Assembly (NCBI GenBank): GCA_039962225.1
Contig: JAMPKV010000003.1
Coordinates: 1-64,000, forward strand
From: Microcoleus sp. AS-A8
GTDB lineage: Bacteria; Cyanobacteriota; Cyanobacteriia; Cyanobacteriales; Coleofasciculaceae
Reading direction: 5' to 3'
Length of the DNA stretch: 64,000 bases
Positions 1 through 8,816 of this stretch are shown one piece after another; positions within the stretch are counted from its first letter, which is position 1, and every line of letters begins with the position of its first letter. The notes beneath the pieces were generated by a model. The model was given only the letters and a program-made list of their open reading frames with translations. It did not search any database and had not been told where the DNA came from. A program made the translations under genes and the position numbers.

Positions 1-1
1 A

Positions 2-91
2 GAAGAATTGTTGAATAAATTGCTAAATGAAGGCGGTCTGATTATTAAATGGGAACGCAAGATTAAAAACAAAGGCAATGCTGTTTATTAA
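2..91 (+). CDS. C-terminal tail of a gene cut by the window edge
   Basis: An open frame runs from the left edge and stops at 91, giving 29 residues that end ...KNKGNAVY. The tail is charged and lysine-rich and cannot be assigned alone. It lies 41 bases upstream of a GatD-type amidotransferase on the same strand. In bacteria with the MurT/GatD lipid II amidation system the two genes are adjacent, so a MurT-like Mur ligase is the obvious candidate. That is inference from context, not from this tail. Confidence 0.45.
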   Translation, partial: EELLNKLLNEGGLIIKWERKIKNKGNAVY

Positions 92-132
92 ATTTAGCTG
101 CGTAGCAGCTTAGTACCCTTGCGGAGGTCTAG

Positions 133-912
133 ATGGAATTGACAATTGGTTGGCTGTACCCGACCCTAATGAGCACCTACGGCGATCGCGGGAATGTCAT
201 CTGCCTCAAACAACGTGCCCAATGGCGAGGCATTAACGTCCAAGTGATGCCCCTTGACCAGCAAACCCCTGCTGAGACGATGCATCAGGTGGATATCTTT
301 ATGGGTGGGGGTGCTCAAGACCGACAACAGGAAATCGTCATGCGCGATTTGCGGGGGATTAAAGCGGAAACACTGCGTGAGAAACTAGAAGCCGGAACAC
401 CGGGAGTATTTACCTGCGGTGCACCCCAACTCCTGGGTCACTACTACGAACCCGCACTGGGGCAACGGATTGAGGGATTGGGTTTGTTAGATTTTGTCAG
501 TAAACATCCTGGCCCCGATGCCCGTCGTTGCATTGGTAATGTGGTATTTGAGTTAACCGCTTCCCCCTTAGCTCAAGAGTTAGAACTGATGTTAGGGACA
601 AAGCCTGTAGTGATTGGCTTTGAAAATCATGGGGGTCGTACCTATCTAGGCAACGTCGAACCCTTGGGTCGCGTCGTGAAAGGGTACGGGAATAATGGGG
701 AAGACGGGATGGAAGGCGCATTCTATCGAAATGCGATCGCAACCTATTCTCATGGCCCCCTATTACCCAAGAATCCGTTTGTTGCCGATTGGCTGATTCA
801 GACGGCACTCCGGCAGAAGTACCAAACTCCTGTGTCTTTAAAGCCACTGGATGATACTCTAGCCATGCAGGCACGGGACGCGATGTTTAAACGCCTTGCT
901 CTTACTCCCTGA
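133..912 (+). CDS. gatD: GatD/CobB-type glutamine amidotransferase (MurT-GatD family)
   Basis: A 259-residue class I-like (triad) glutamine amidotransferase of the CobQ/GatD group. In the family, GatD takes ammonia from glutamine and passes it to MurT, which amidates the D-glutamate of lipid II in the cytoplasm. Seen here: the nucleophile segment FTCGAPQLLGHYY with Cys95, and the C-terminal SHGPLLPKNP motif with the probable catalytic His207. The length matches the family (about 245-260). The ATG is preceded by a GGAGG-like site (gcggaggtctag). A cobyric-acid-synthase-like role is less likely because no dethiobiotin-synthetase-like domain precedes it. The partner gene is only represented by the tail at the window edge. 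The family assignment is firm; the lipid II substrate is inferred. Confidence 0.85.
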   Translation: MELTIGWLYPTLMSTYGDRGNVICLKQRAQWRGINVQVMPLDQQTPAETMHQVDIFMGGGAQDRQQEIVMRDLRGIKAETLREKLEAGTPGVFTCGAPQLLGHYYEPALGQRIEGLGLLDFVSKHPGPDARRCIGNVVFELTASPLAQELELMLGTKPVVIGFENHGGRTYLGNVEPLGRVVKGYGNNGEDGMEGAFYRNAIATYSHGPLLPKNPFVADWLIQTALRQKYQTPVSLKPLDDTLAMQARDAMFKRLALTP

Positions 913-1111
913 AGTTAAGAAGCCTTGCACTTTTCAAGGCAACAACAAAGCCGCTAAACTACGGAAACGGTGGTTGCTGACAAAACGCAACTTTTTTTGG
1001 GTGTCAGCAGCAGGGTCACCACCTCGAATCTCATGCCTCCACAAATGATCGAGCGCAATCTTTGCCATGATTAAGTATGGTTTGCCATAACGTAAATTCG
1101 CAACCAGGGCT

Positions 1112-2416
1112 ATGACCGAAAAAGAAATCGATAGTAGTGCCACTGGCCTTCTTGTTCTCATCCTCCCCATCGCATTTTTAATCGTCCTGCTGTTCAAGGC
1201 TTGGCCTGTGCTGCTGGTACTGTTGCTTCTGAGTCTGACTCTAAGGATTTGGCAGCAATATCAATGGCAGCAGTTGAGCAAGCGAGTCAATCCCTACTTC
1301 AATCAATTAATTAAAGAAAACCAAGGTTGCCTGACAGCACTAGACTTGTCAATGAAGGCCAACCTATCGGGTTCAGCAGCACGGCTGTTTCTGGATAGAA
1401 AAGCTGAAGAATTTGCTGCTCAGCGCCGAGAGTATGAAGGTAAGGGTACGGTGTATTACTTTCTGACAGTGAGCGCTCTCGGCAGCCTCTTGGAGGAGAG
1501 CGAACCCCCACCTGAGCTAGAAGATGAAGATGATATTGCTACTCTAACCCCAGAATTACCAGCCCCACAACTGATTGAAACGCTGACGCAGAAAGCTCCG
1601 CACCCTTCTCATGTTCACAGCGAGTCTTCTATCGGTGAGCGACAAGAGCTTTCTGAACCCCCCATCGCCGAAGAATCCATTTCATCTGTTGAGGTATCCT
1701 CAACGGATCAGGTTGAAGTCGATAAAGAAGAATCCGTCTCACCTGTTGAACTAGCCACACCAGAAGAATCCGTCTCATCTGTTGAACTAGCTACGACAGA
1801 AGAATCCGTCTCACCTGTTGAACTAGCTACGACAGAAGAATCCGTCTCACCTGTTGAACTAGCTACGACAGAAGAATCCGTCTCATCTGTTGAACTAGCT
1901 ACGACAGAAGAATCCGTCTCATCTGTTGAACTAGCTACGACAGAAGAATCCGTCTCATCTGTTGAACTAGCTACGACAGAAGAATCCGTCTCATCTGTTG
2001 AACTAGCTACGACAGAAGAATCCGTCTCATCTGTTGAACTAGCTACGACAGAAGAATCCGTCTCATCTGTTGAACTAGCTACGACAGAAGAATCCGTCTC
2101 ATCTGTTGAACTAGCCACGCCAGATCAGGTTGAAACCGACCTCGAACCCTTGAAACAACCACAGTCCGAATCAACGGAATTACTCAAGGAAAAAGAACAC
2201 TTATACCAAGATGCACCGCCTCAAAACCAGGAAGTTTATAAAGCTCTCATCCAAGCCGAACTAGCAAAGCGGTTGGACGTTCATTCCAGTACGGTCGGGA
2301 AACGCAAATCGGACGAAGACTTCCCCGAATGGAGTCAAAGCCGAGATCCAGAGGGAATTGCCTGGGAATACAACCCAGAGGCTAAAGAGTTTGTGCCCAT
2401 AGAGAAGATTTCATAA
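1112..2416 (+). CDS. membrane-anchored protein with winged-helix-like segment and 11 tandem 12-residue repeats
   Basis: This 434-residue protein is not a family I can name. Residues about 10-45 form one or two hydrophobic segments, followed by a basic stretch. Residues about 65-125 (ENQGCLTALDLSMKANLSG onward) read like a winged helix. An acidic linker leads to eleven copies of EESVSSVELATT (residues 206-337). The last 60 residues contain AELAKRLDVHSSTVGKRKS, which looks like a helix-turn-helix, then an Asp/Pro/Trp-rich tail. The order suggests a membrane anchor, a flexible acidic spacer and a nucleic-acid- or protein-binding end. The repeats are nearly identical at DNA level, so copy number is probably unstable. 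The start is the first ATG of the frame; no strong ribosome binding site is visible. Function unknown. Confidence 0.7.
   Translation: MTEKEIDSSATGLLVLILPIAFLIVLLFKAWPVLLVLLLLSLTLRIWQQYQWQQLSKRVNPYFNQLIKENQGCLTALDLSMKANLSGSAARLFLDRKAEEFAAQRREYEGKGTVYYFLTVSALGSLLEESEPPPELEDEDDIATLTPELPAPQLIETLTQKAPHPSHVHSESSIGERQELSEPPIAEESISSVEVSSTDQVEVDKEESVSPVELATPEESVSSVELATTEESVSPVELATTEESVSPVELATTEESVSSVELATTEESVSSVELATTEESVSSVELATTEESVSSVELATTEESVSSVELATTEESVSSVELATTEESVSSVELATPDQVETDLEPLKQPQSESTELLKEKEHLYQDAPPQNQEVYKALIQAELAKRLDVHSSTVGKRKSDEDFPEWSQSRDPEGIAWEYNPEAKEFVPIEKIS
1727..2122 (+). repeat. 11 x 36-bp perfect-period tandem repeat inside a coding region
   Basis: Eleven contiguous 36-bp units, each encoding EESVS(S/P)VELAT(T/P), run without interruption. 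Units 3 to 10 differ essentially only at one C/T position (Ser versus Pro codon) while the outermost units carry a few more changes, which points to recent unequal exchange or slippage. The period is a multiple of 3, so changes in copy number keep the frame. Confidence 0.95.
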
Positions 2417-2790
2417 TCAGAGCCCTAAAGCACTACTGTCAAGCAAGGCTAAGAGAAACATTGTGCAGATAATTTAGGGTGTCATTCTCTTGCTTCCCTA
2501 CTCGACGGGACATAAGAGGTCATGCCAATTCCGGGCTGACTACCCCTTTTTTCATTTAGTCCCCGTTAGCGAAGCGAACCGAAAGCTAGGCGGACTGTGT
2601 TGGTGTAGGTGCTACTTTCCGGATACTCTTGGTCAATTGACGAGGGGGCTGACCCCTCCCTGCTTCGGGGAGGGGCTTTTATCGAACTTTTAATGAATAC
2701 ATATTAAGGATTGACATCTATCCAAAGATAGAAATTTATAATAAACCCTAAAGTGATATAGAGCAATACGATTTATATAGTTTCTGTTCT
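2417..2790. other. intergenic stretch, terminator plus AT-rich sequence
   Basis: The stretch holds one strong terminator hairpin near its middle (described separately). After it, about 110 bases of AT-rich sequence lead into the glycosyltransferase remnant. A 67-codon open frame at 2490-2693 runs through the terminator and is not credible as a gene. Confidence 0.6.
2653..2680 (+). terminator. Rho-independent terminator
   Basis: An 8-bp perfect GC-rich stem (CCCCTCCC with GGGAGGGG) and a 7-base loop are followed by CTTTTATC. It lies about 240 bases after the repeat-protein gene at 1112-2416 and would end its transcript. Confidence 0.75.
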
Positions 2791-3105
2791 GTGTCGGGCA
2801 ATAATGAAAAGACTCGTAATTGGATATTTATCCCAGTTGGTTTAGGGTTTTTGCTCGTCATCGTGTTAGTACTGGGTATCTTTTTTCGATTTGTCAACCT
2901 TAACCAGAAAGTCTACTGGTTTGATGAGATTCCTCGAAGGGAGAGGGAAATTCACAAATTACACTCACTGATTTTCTATTGTGAACAGAAGAGAATTCTT
3001 GCAACTGACAGCAGGCAGCTTCATGGGGAATATAGCCTTGAGCAACCAGATTTCCCATACACTAGCTTCAATCAATCAGAAGACCCACCTAACAAGACCC
3101 GTTGA
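2791..3105 (+). pseudogene. N-terminal remnant of a GT39-type membrane glycosyltransferase
   Basis: The open frame starts at GTG and encodes one transmembrane helix followed by FRFVNLNQKVYWFDEI. That motif is typical of the N-terminus of cyanobacterial GT-C/GT39 membrane glycosyltransferases, in which an Asp-Glu pair after the first helix is catalytic. After about residue 50 (near base 2930) the similarity ends and the frame runs out in unrelated sequence that overlaps the next gene. The expected additional ten or so transmembrane segments are missing. I read this as a deletion remnant fused to the upstream region of the rhamnosidase gene. A real short membrane protein cannot be excluded. Confidence 0.5.
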
Positions 3106-5887
3106 AGCGAAATTCATCTGGTATGATGCTATAGGCTCAGGACGTAACTTATACGGTCTTTTCCGTAAATCGCTTCAAATTCAAGGAAAAGTTAAAGCCG
3201 CTGTTTTCAGCGTGTTTGCTGATACAGCCTACCAGCTTTTTGTTAATGGCGAATTTGTTGAATTCGGGCCTGTCCGCTTCGATCCGAGATTTCCTCTGTA
3301 CGATACCCACGATCTCAGTAAATATCTACAGTCTGGAAAAAACGTTATTGCTGTCCGAGTCAATTACTTCGGTCTCAAAACATATAAATCTATTCCGGCT
3401 CGAGCTGGATGGATTGGTTGGGGTACTGTCGAGTCAGACGCCAGTAAACCTATATCACTGCATACCAAGGAAGGGTTATGGCGTAGCAAGCCTGACAAAG
3501 CACGTTGGCGTTACGCTTCCAAAACAAGTTTCGCCTTAAACGCTGCCGACCTGTTCGATCAAAGCCACGAGGAACAGAACTGGAAAGAGATTGATTTCAG
3601 CGACGACCACTGGCCTGAAGCAGTGGAATTAGCAAAACAGGAGACTTGGGGAACTCTGGCACCAAGGTCTATTCCGTATATGTCCGGGAAAATTATTTCT
3701 ATTCCTGCGATCGCCTTGACATTACCTTTGGAAAAACATGAAGATTGGTATTCCTTTTCCGTACCAATATCTCACTATTTTGAAGAATATCAAGCAGAAT
3801 TTAGCAATTTTATTGCCTATACTACCTGGATTTACTCGCCCGTGGAGCAGGTCATAACTGCTGGTGTTTTTTGGGGCGAAAACTGGCTCAACGGTAAGGA
3901 AATTCCACGCGGAATTGAGTCTGTCGATAAGAGCCTACGTATTAATCAGCGTTGGGAATTAAAGGCAGGATGGAATCATTTATTTGGCAAGGTTGGTGCC
4001 TATTATGATATCCTGCACCAATATTTCGCCTTGCCCCAAGGGAAGGGTCTGATTCTTTGTGCCGACAAAAACCCCAATTCACTCTATACGTTTAAACATT
4101 CCCCTGTTCTGAGGGCTGCGGAATTTGAAAAACATCTCAAAGACAAGCCTCTGCCCTACTCCTCAGAGGAAACACTCGCTAAAATCGGCGGATGGGTTTT
4201 GGTAACAAAGGATGAGAACGCTCACAGTCCCTGTCGCGAAACCAGCTGGGATGATTATGGTGAGCCGCTTGAAACCCTTACACCGAAGACATTGCAGGGT
4301 CATGTTTTTCGGTTACGGGATTATCCATACGGCTTTTCCATTTTGATGGATATGGGTCACATGCATCTGGGTTTTCCTCGCCTCCAACTCGAAGGTGTGC
4401 GGGGCGCGATTATTGACCTAACGTACAGTGAACATCTCAATCCAAACAAGGCATATCTGGGTCACACTCATTTTTATTCCAGTGGCGATCGCATATTGTG
4501 CAGCCGAGAGTTTGTGGATTGGTTCCCCAGTCATCCACGCGGCATACGATACTTCAAAGTTACAGTCCGCAATATAACAGCAGATGTGACCCTCAAGTCC
4601 ATCTCCCTGCGATTAGCGAACTATCCGGTGAAATCAAAGGGTTGGTTCCGCTGTTCTGATCCAGTTCTCAATGAAGTCTGGCTGATGGGACAGCGCACAC
4701 AAGCCGCCAACATGGAGGATGCATATATTGACACTCCAGGAAGGGAACGCGGCATGTATGGGTGGGATACTATCATCCAGTACCATGTCAACCTGGCTAC
4801 GTTCGGCGACCAAGCCCTAATGCAGCGCTGCCTGGAACTGTACGGTCAATCGCCCGATGCGACAGGTAAATTTCGTGCTGTGTACCCGAACACGGGAGAC
4901 TATACCATTGCCGATTTTGCTTTAAACATGGTGGAAGGTTACCGGGCTTATTACGAACAAACCAGTGATACCCACCGCATCCAGATAGACTGGGAAGCAA
5001 TCATGAAAAACCTACAATGGTTTCACGAGCTCGCTGATGAACACAACCATCTGCTGCTGGATGCCGAATGGCATACCCGTCAGAATGTTCCGGCTGAGTA
5101 TAGCTTCGTCGGAGATCCGGGTACTGTAAAAAATTATATGGACAAGACGGGTATTCACTGCGTGTTCAGCTGCAACTACCTCATTGCCTTACAAAGTGCC
5201 GTGATACTCGCTCAAGCCATTGGCAAACAGGAAGACGCGCAAGTTCTGCAAAAACGGGTGGACATCCTCTCTCGGACAATTCCAGAGCGCTTTTGGAATC
5301 CTAAGAAGGAGTGTTTTAGCGACAATCTAAAGCATACTACCCATTCGGCTCATGCCAGTCTATTTGCAGTTCGGGCTGGTGTTGTCAATGCCAATCAACT
5401 CCCATCAGTCCGGAAACACGTCGCCCACGAACTCCGTTCCCTGTTCGTCAATGGCTTTGACCCTTCCGACGGAGCTCTCGTAGCACCCAGTTTTGCGTTT
5501 TTCATTCTCGACGGTCTTTATAAGGCCGGGTTGGAGGAAATAGCCGAAAACATGATGCGGCAGGGTTGGGGGTGGGTGCTAGCTCAGGGATTGAAAACTT
5601 GCCCGGAATATTTCTCTATCTCGCCCAAATTAAGTTTGTGTCACGCTTGGTCAGCAAGCCCGACCTACTATCTCTCGAAGTACATTCTAGGGGTACATTT
5701 CCCCAAAGCACCAGATTTAGATATCGTGGAAATTCGAGTGCAAACCCAGAGTATTACACAAGCTGAAGGTGCTTTCCCGCATCCAAAAGGCTTGATAGAG
5801 GTAAAATGGCACACTGAAAACGGCAAGCGGATTTTTGACAAGGTCAAAGCACCAGAAGGTGTTGAAATCCGCTTAGCCTCATCTTGA
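2981..5887 (+). CDS. exported alpha-L-rhamnosidase-like glycoside hydrolase (GH78)
   Basis: This 968-residue protein has a twin-arginine signal at the N-terminus (NRREFLQLTAG). Beta-sandwich domains follow: around residues 60-140 a carbohydrate-binding-like segment containing AYQLFVNGEFVEFGPVR, typical of the N-terminal domains of bacterial alpha-L-rhamnosidases. From about residue 555 an (alpha/alpha)6 catalytic domain includes DTPGRERGMYGWD, which matches the acidic DCPxRxERxGWxxD-type motif of GH78. GH78 enzymes release terminal L-rhamnose from polysaccharides or glycosides, and Tat export implies a periplasmic or extracellular site. The start is GTG at 2981, chosen because it begins the Tat motif; no good Shine-Dalgarno is visible. 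It follows a glycosyltransferase remnant, so the locus may once have been a polysaccharide cluster. Exact substrate unknown. Confidence 0.8.
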   Translation: MNRREFLQLTAGSFMGNIALSNQISHTLASINQKTHLTRPVEAKFIWYDAIGSGRNLYGLFRKSLQIQGKVKAAVFSVFADTAYQLFVNGEFVEFGPVRFDPRFPLYDTHDLSKYLQSGKNVIAVRVNYFGLKTYKSIPARAGWIGWGTVESDASKPISLHTKEGLWRSKPDKARWRYASKTSFALNAADLFDQSHEEQNWKEIDFSDDHWPEAVELAKQETWGTLAPRSIPYMSGKIISIPAIALTLPLEKHEDWYSFSVPISHYFEEYQAEFSNFIAYTTWIYSPVEQVITAGVFWGENWLNGKEIPRGIESVDKSLRINQRWELKAGWNHLFGKVGAYYDILHQYFALPQGKGLILCADKNPNSLYTFKHSPVLRAAEFEKHLKDKPLPYSSEETLAKIGGWVLVTKDENAHSPCRETSWDDYGEPLETLTPKTLQGHVFRLRDYPYGFSILMDMGHMHLGFPRLQLEGVRGAIIDLTYSEHLNPNKAYLGHTHFYSSGDRILCSREFVDWFPSHPRGIRYFKVTVRNITADVTLKSISLRLANYPVKSKGWFRCSDPVLNEVWLMGQRTQAANMEDAYIDTPGRERGMYGWDTIIQYHVNLATFGDQALMQRCLELYGQSPDATGKFRAVYPNTGDYTIADFALNMVEGYRAYYEQTSDTHRIQIDWEAIMKNLQWFHELADEHNHLLLDAEWHTRQNVPAEYSFVGDPGTVKNYMDKTGIHCVFSCNYLIALQSAVILAQAIGKQEDAQVLQKRVDILSRTIPERFWNPKKECFSDNLKHTTHSAHASLFAVRAGVVNANQLPSVRKHVAHELRSLFVNGFDPSDGALVAPSFAFFILDGLYKAGLEEIAENMMRQGWGWVLAQGLKTCPEYFSISPKLSLCHAWSASPTYYLSKYILGVHFPKAPDLDIVEIRVQTQSITQAEGAFPHPKGLIEVKWHTENGKRIFDKVKAPEGVEIRLASS

Positions 5888-6026
5888 CTTCTCCTCGCTT
5901 TACGATTTACTTTCTTCGGAGCCACAAGATTACCTATCTCTAGGTTTCCCTATGCGTACTCTGTGGTTCATCAAAAAATAGGTACTTTTTGAGCTGTGAG
6001 CGAGAAGGGAAAAAGCAGACATGCTA

Positions 6027-8159
6027 TCAGTTAAGGCGGGATAGTTCCTTTAACTCCTCCCCCTTCACTCTAACTTCCTCACTCTTGGCTTTCTCGGAAC
6101 GCCCCATACCAGCCGTCAGAGCGTAACTTTGAGCCAACAGTCGTAACCACAGTGCCGGATTTCGCTTTTCAATCCAAGGCTGTAGACGCCGAACAACGCT
6201 GGGAAACCAACCCTTGAGTAAGCCACTGACTAAGGCGTATCCTGTAAAACTGAGGTAACTGCCTAGCCAACGAAAGATATCCTTGGTACCCGCCATTTGC
6301 CAAATCCAGGGTAAGAGAGCGGGGTTTCGTCTTGCCGCCTTCAGAGCCAGCCGATTGAATGTTAGCCAGCCAAAACGGTCTTTAATGAAATCATCAGCGA
6401 TTTGGGGGGGTTCGTCTGCCAACAGCCCAAAGAAGGTATTCAGCATAGCGTTGACTCGCTGGGGTGGGAAATGACGACCGGTCGGCACCATCATGCCTTT
6501 AGAAAACAGCCAAGTGACGGAAACGTTGCTTTGATAAGCGCGAATCTGGTTTAAATCCCTGGCACTCAGCAGATTATGCCGCAACGCTGTGTCCAAAAGG
6601 TCAGTTAAGCGATAAAGGTTGCGGACAAGGGAGCCAAAGCCGGTGAAGACGAGGGGAGACTGGAGTGAGGCGGCGTCGCCCAGAGCAATGAGTCGATCAA
6701 AAGCTACAGTGCGATCGCGACTGCCTACACTAAAATGACCTGGAATATAACCAAATGTTGGTTTCTTCCACACCAGCTTTTTCATATCACATCTGCGGTA
6801 CTCTGGCAGAATTGTGAAAAAATCTTCATACATCTCCAGCAACGAACCGGGATTCTCAGGATTCACCTGATGGTAATGGAACAGATAGATGGTAAGTTCT
6901 TCATCAGCCCCAGGAAACAATTCCCAAATGAGCTGACGCCCGCGTGAGATATCTCCATGACTATTGAGTACGTCACCGTAATGGGAATCCCAGACTCCAG
7001 GCTCAAATCCCTTGGCAATCACCGCCCCTACGGTTGGGCAAACACTATCGAACGCACGACCTCCATTCAGTTGCCACGCGATCGGCGATGCAGTCCCCAT
7101 CGCATCCACTAACAGCCGCCCCCTGGCTTGTCTATCGGATTGGGTAGGTAAGTGTTGCAGCTTAACCATAACTTGATCCGGTTCAATATCGGCGCGGATA
7201 AATTCCGTCTCATCCCAGATTTCTCCCCCCGCCCTCTTAAGCTTTTCGCCACACAGCCGCAGCAGTTTCTCAGAATCCATCGCCACATTGAGTACGGTTG
7301 GCGTGTGCAGGATGGCGGCTCTCAGGTGAGGTGGATTATTACCATCAAAGAATTTATTAAATCCATCGATGTATTCTCTGGCAATCAAGCCATCAAACTC
7401 CGCCGACGTAAATAAACCCAAATCAATCAAGCTTTGGAACTCATCACGGGAAATATTCCACTCCCGGTTCATTCGCCCAAAGGGTAACCGCTCAATCAGC
7501 AGCACCCGGTAGCCTCGCTGTGCCATGACTGCCGCATGAATCACACCCAAGGCACCACCAATATAGATAATGTCGTAATTAGGGGTTGAAGGTTGAAGGT
7601 TTTGTTCCGAACTTTCAACCTTCAACTGGGTAACTTGCAACTCTTTAAACACCACTTGCTTGGGTTGCTGGGGATTACGAACCCCTTCACGCCACCGCTT
7701 CTCCCACCAGTAGACACGGTTGAGGTCATATTCCCCATTGGGCATTCTTTGGAAAAACTCAACGGTCTTGGGATAGTAAGGAGCCAATGCCTCAAAGATT
7801 GAGGGTTTGGATACATCCAGGACAGGCGGTTCCGGGTAGTGATAAGGAAATTGATGACGTAGAGCGGTTTCTAGCTGTTGCAGAATTTTGCGTTCGCCAG
7901 GAATGGGCGAGGTTCCCCAGCGAAAAGCTTTAAGGTAGGTTGTTCGCTGTACAGACCAGATAAAGATGGAAATTTCCGGAATTGGGGTAGCACCCGTTGT
8001 AGGGGTTTGATCGCTGGGGAGTGCATTGTTAAATTTCAAACGGATACCATCCGGGGTGATAATCTTATCCCCAAGCTCGTGTTGCCAGTCCTGCTGTAAC
8101 CAGGCGCAAACTGTGGCCGTATCCGGTGTAGGTAGTTCTACGTAGAAAAGTTCTTTCAT
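6027..8159 (-). CDS. cruA: CruA-type lycopene cyclase (FAD-binding oxidoreductase family)
   Basis: This 710-residue flavoprotein is of the CruA/CruP lycopene cyclase type, which closes the ends of lycopene to form beta-carotene or gamma-carotene rings. The dinucleotide-binding motif near residue 200 is the family's altered form (YIGGALGVIHAAVMAQRGYR) followed by LLIERLPFGRMNREWNIS, which is distinctive for CruA and CruP. A second FAD motif, LIALGDAASLQSP, lies around residue 495. The roughly 190-residue N-terminal extension and about 140-residue C-terminal extension fit CruA better than the shorter CruP. A palindromic repeat is inserted in the linker just before the FAD motif (7585-7626). The last 20 residues are charged low-complexity sequence (KAKSEEVRVKGEE), which may also be insertion-derived. 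The gene stands alone. Confidence 0.72.
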   Translation of the reverse strand: MKELFYVELPTPDTATVCAWLQQDWQHELGDKIITPDGIRLKFNNALPSDQTPTTGATPIPEISIFIWSVQRTTYLKAFRWGTSPIPGERKILQQLETALRHQFPYHYPEPPVLDVSKPSIFEALAPYYPKTVEFFQRMPNGEYDLNRVYWWEKRWREGVRNPQQPKQVVFKELQVTQLKVESSEQNLQPSTPNYDIIYIGGALGVIHAAVMAQRGYRVLLIERLPFGRMNREWNISRDEFQSLIDLGLFTSAEFDGLIAREYIDGFNKFFDGNNPPHLRAAILHTPTVLNVAMDSEKLLRLCGEKLKRAGGEIWDETEFIRADIEPDQVMVKLQHLPTQSDRQARGRLLVDAMGTASPIAWQLNGGRAFDSVCPTVGAVIAKGFEPGVWDSHYGDVLNSHGDISRGRQLIWELFPGADEELTIYLFHYHQVNPENPGSLLEMYEDFFTILPEYRRCDMKKLVWKKPTFGYIPGHFSVGSRDRTVAFDRLIALGDAASLQSPLVFTGFGSLVRNLYRLTDLLDTALRHNLLSARDLNQIRAYQSNVSVTWLFSKGMMVPTGRHFPPQRVNAMLNTFFGLLADEPPQIADDFIKDRFGWLTFNRLALKAARRNPALLPWIWQMAGTKDIFRWLGSYLSFTGYALVSGLLKGWFPSVVRRLQPWIEKRNPALWLRLLAQSYALTAGMGRSEKAKSEEVRVKGEELKELSRLN
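7585..7626. repeat. 13-bp inverted repeat of GTTGAAG heptamers inside cruA
   Basis: GTTGAAGGTTGAA at 7585-7597 and its exact reverse complement at 7614-7626 flank a 16-base loop. The unit is built from GTTGAAG-like heptamers of the kind known as short tandemly repeated repetitive sequences in cyanobacteria. It encodes a Ser/Gln/Pro-rich linker (KVESSEQNLQPSTP) in the reverse strand gene. Confidence 0.8.
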
Positions 8160-8318
8160 CGTGGTAATCTCATTGACTCATGAATTAAGAGAGAAGACGG
8201 AGGTCACAAGCAGGCAAAATGCGCTAAGCTTCCGAATACTGATTTATTTAAGATTAGAAAAAAAACTTTACGTAGTTCTCATTTTTGTTAAATTAAAGGG
8301 TGCCATTGTTAACTAGCC

Positions 8319-8570
8319 ATGAATTATCCCATCCCAGCTAACCCTCAAGAAGTTGTTGCCCTGCGTCAAAAGCCGGTTGATGAAGAATTAGTGGCGGCGG
8401 CGATCGCGGGTGTAATTCAGATTGCCCGCCAACAGGGGCAGTCTTTAGACGAATTAACCGCCGAAGTTCTAGCAGAAGATGGCTGGCTCGATCCGGCACA
8501 AAGACGCTGGCTGAGCGATATTGTTAAGCAAGCCTGGGAAAGTTTGTCCCCAGTTAAAATCTCGGCATAA
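8319..8570 (+). CDS. conserved small cyanobacterial protein, unknown function
   Basis: An 83-residue acidic, mainly helical protein with no signal peptide or membrane segment. The sequence (for example VAAAIAGVIQIARQQGQSLDELTAEVL) has the even composition and codon use of a real cytoplasmic gene, and it begins with ATG after an AT-rich promoter-like stretch. I recognise the general type as a common cyanobacterial hypothetical but cannot give a function. It is convergent with the SAM-hydrolase gene downstream and separated from it by a hairpin. Confidence 0.65.
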   Translation: MNYPIPANPQEVVALRQKPVDEELVAAAIAGVIQIARQQGQSLDELTAEVLAEDGWLDPAQRRWLSDIVKQAWESLSPVKISA

Positions 8571-8629
8571 TGCCTCAGTTCCACCAAGAACTGATTTTAG
8601 CCTTACCCAAGTAGGCACGAAAACACCGA

Positions 8630-8664
8630 TTGCCAGTAGAGTTGACGATTCAATCTACTGGCAA
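8630..8664. terminator. perfect 11-bp hairpin between convergent genes
   Basis: TTGCCAGTAGA and TCTACTGGCAA form an uninterrupted 11-bp stem with a 13-base loop. It lies between the 3' ends of two convergent genes. There is no good T-tract on either side, so it may act as a bidirectional stop or mRNA-end stabiliser rather than a classic terminator. Confidence 0.5.
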
Positions 8665-8816
8665 CAGCATAGGCTACTTTAGCCCTATGGGTATTGGCGA
8701 TAGTCGCTAGATGAAATCCTGGCGCAATAAAGTGTTACGTTTGCTAAGCAAATTTTACAGTTTCTCAGAGAACGGCATAGGCCGATCTAAGTTCAGGTTC
8801 TGGGTCTATAACTCCC

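Noticed and set aside
1708-2118. 136-codon reverse frame across the tandem repeats
   Set aside because: The sequence is only the antisense reading of the 36-bp repeat and has no independent features.
2490-2693. 67-codon forward frame
   Set aside because: It runs through a strong terminator hairpin and has no protein character.
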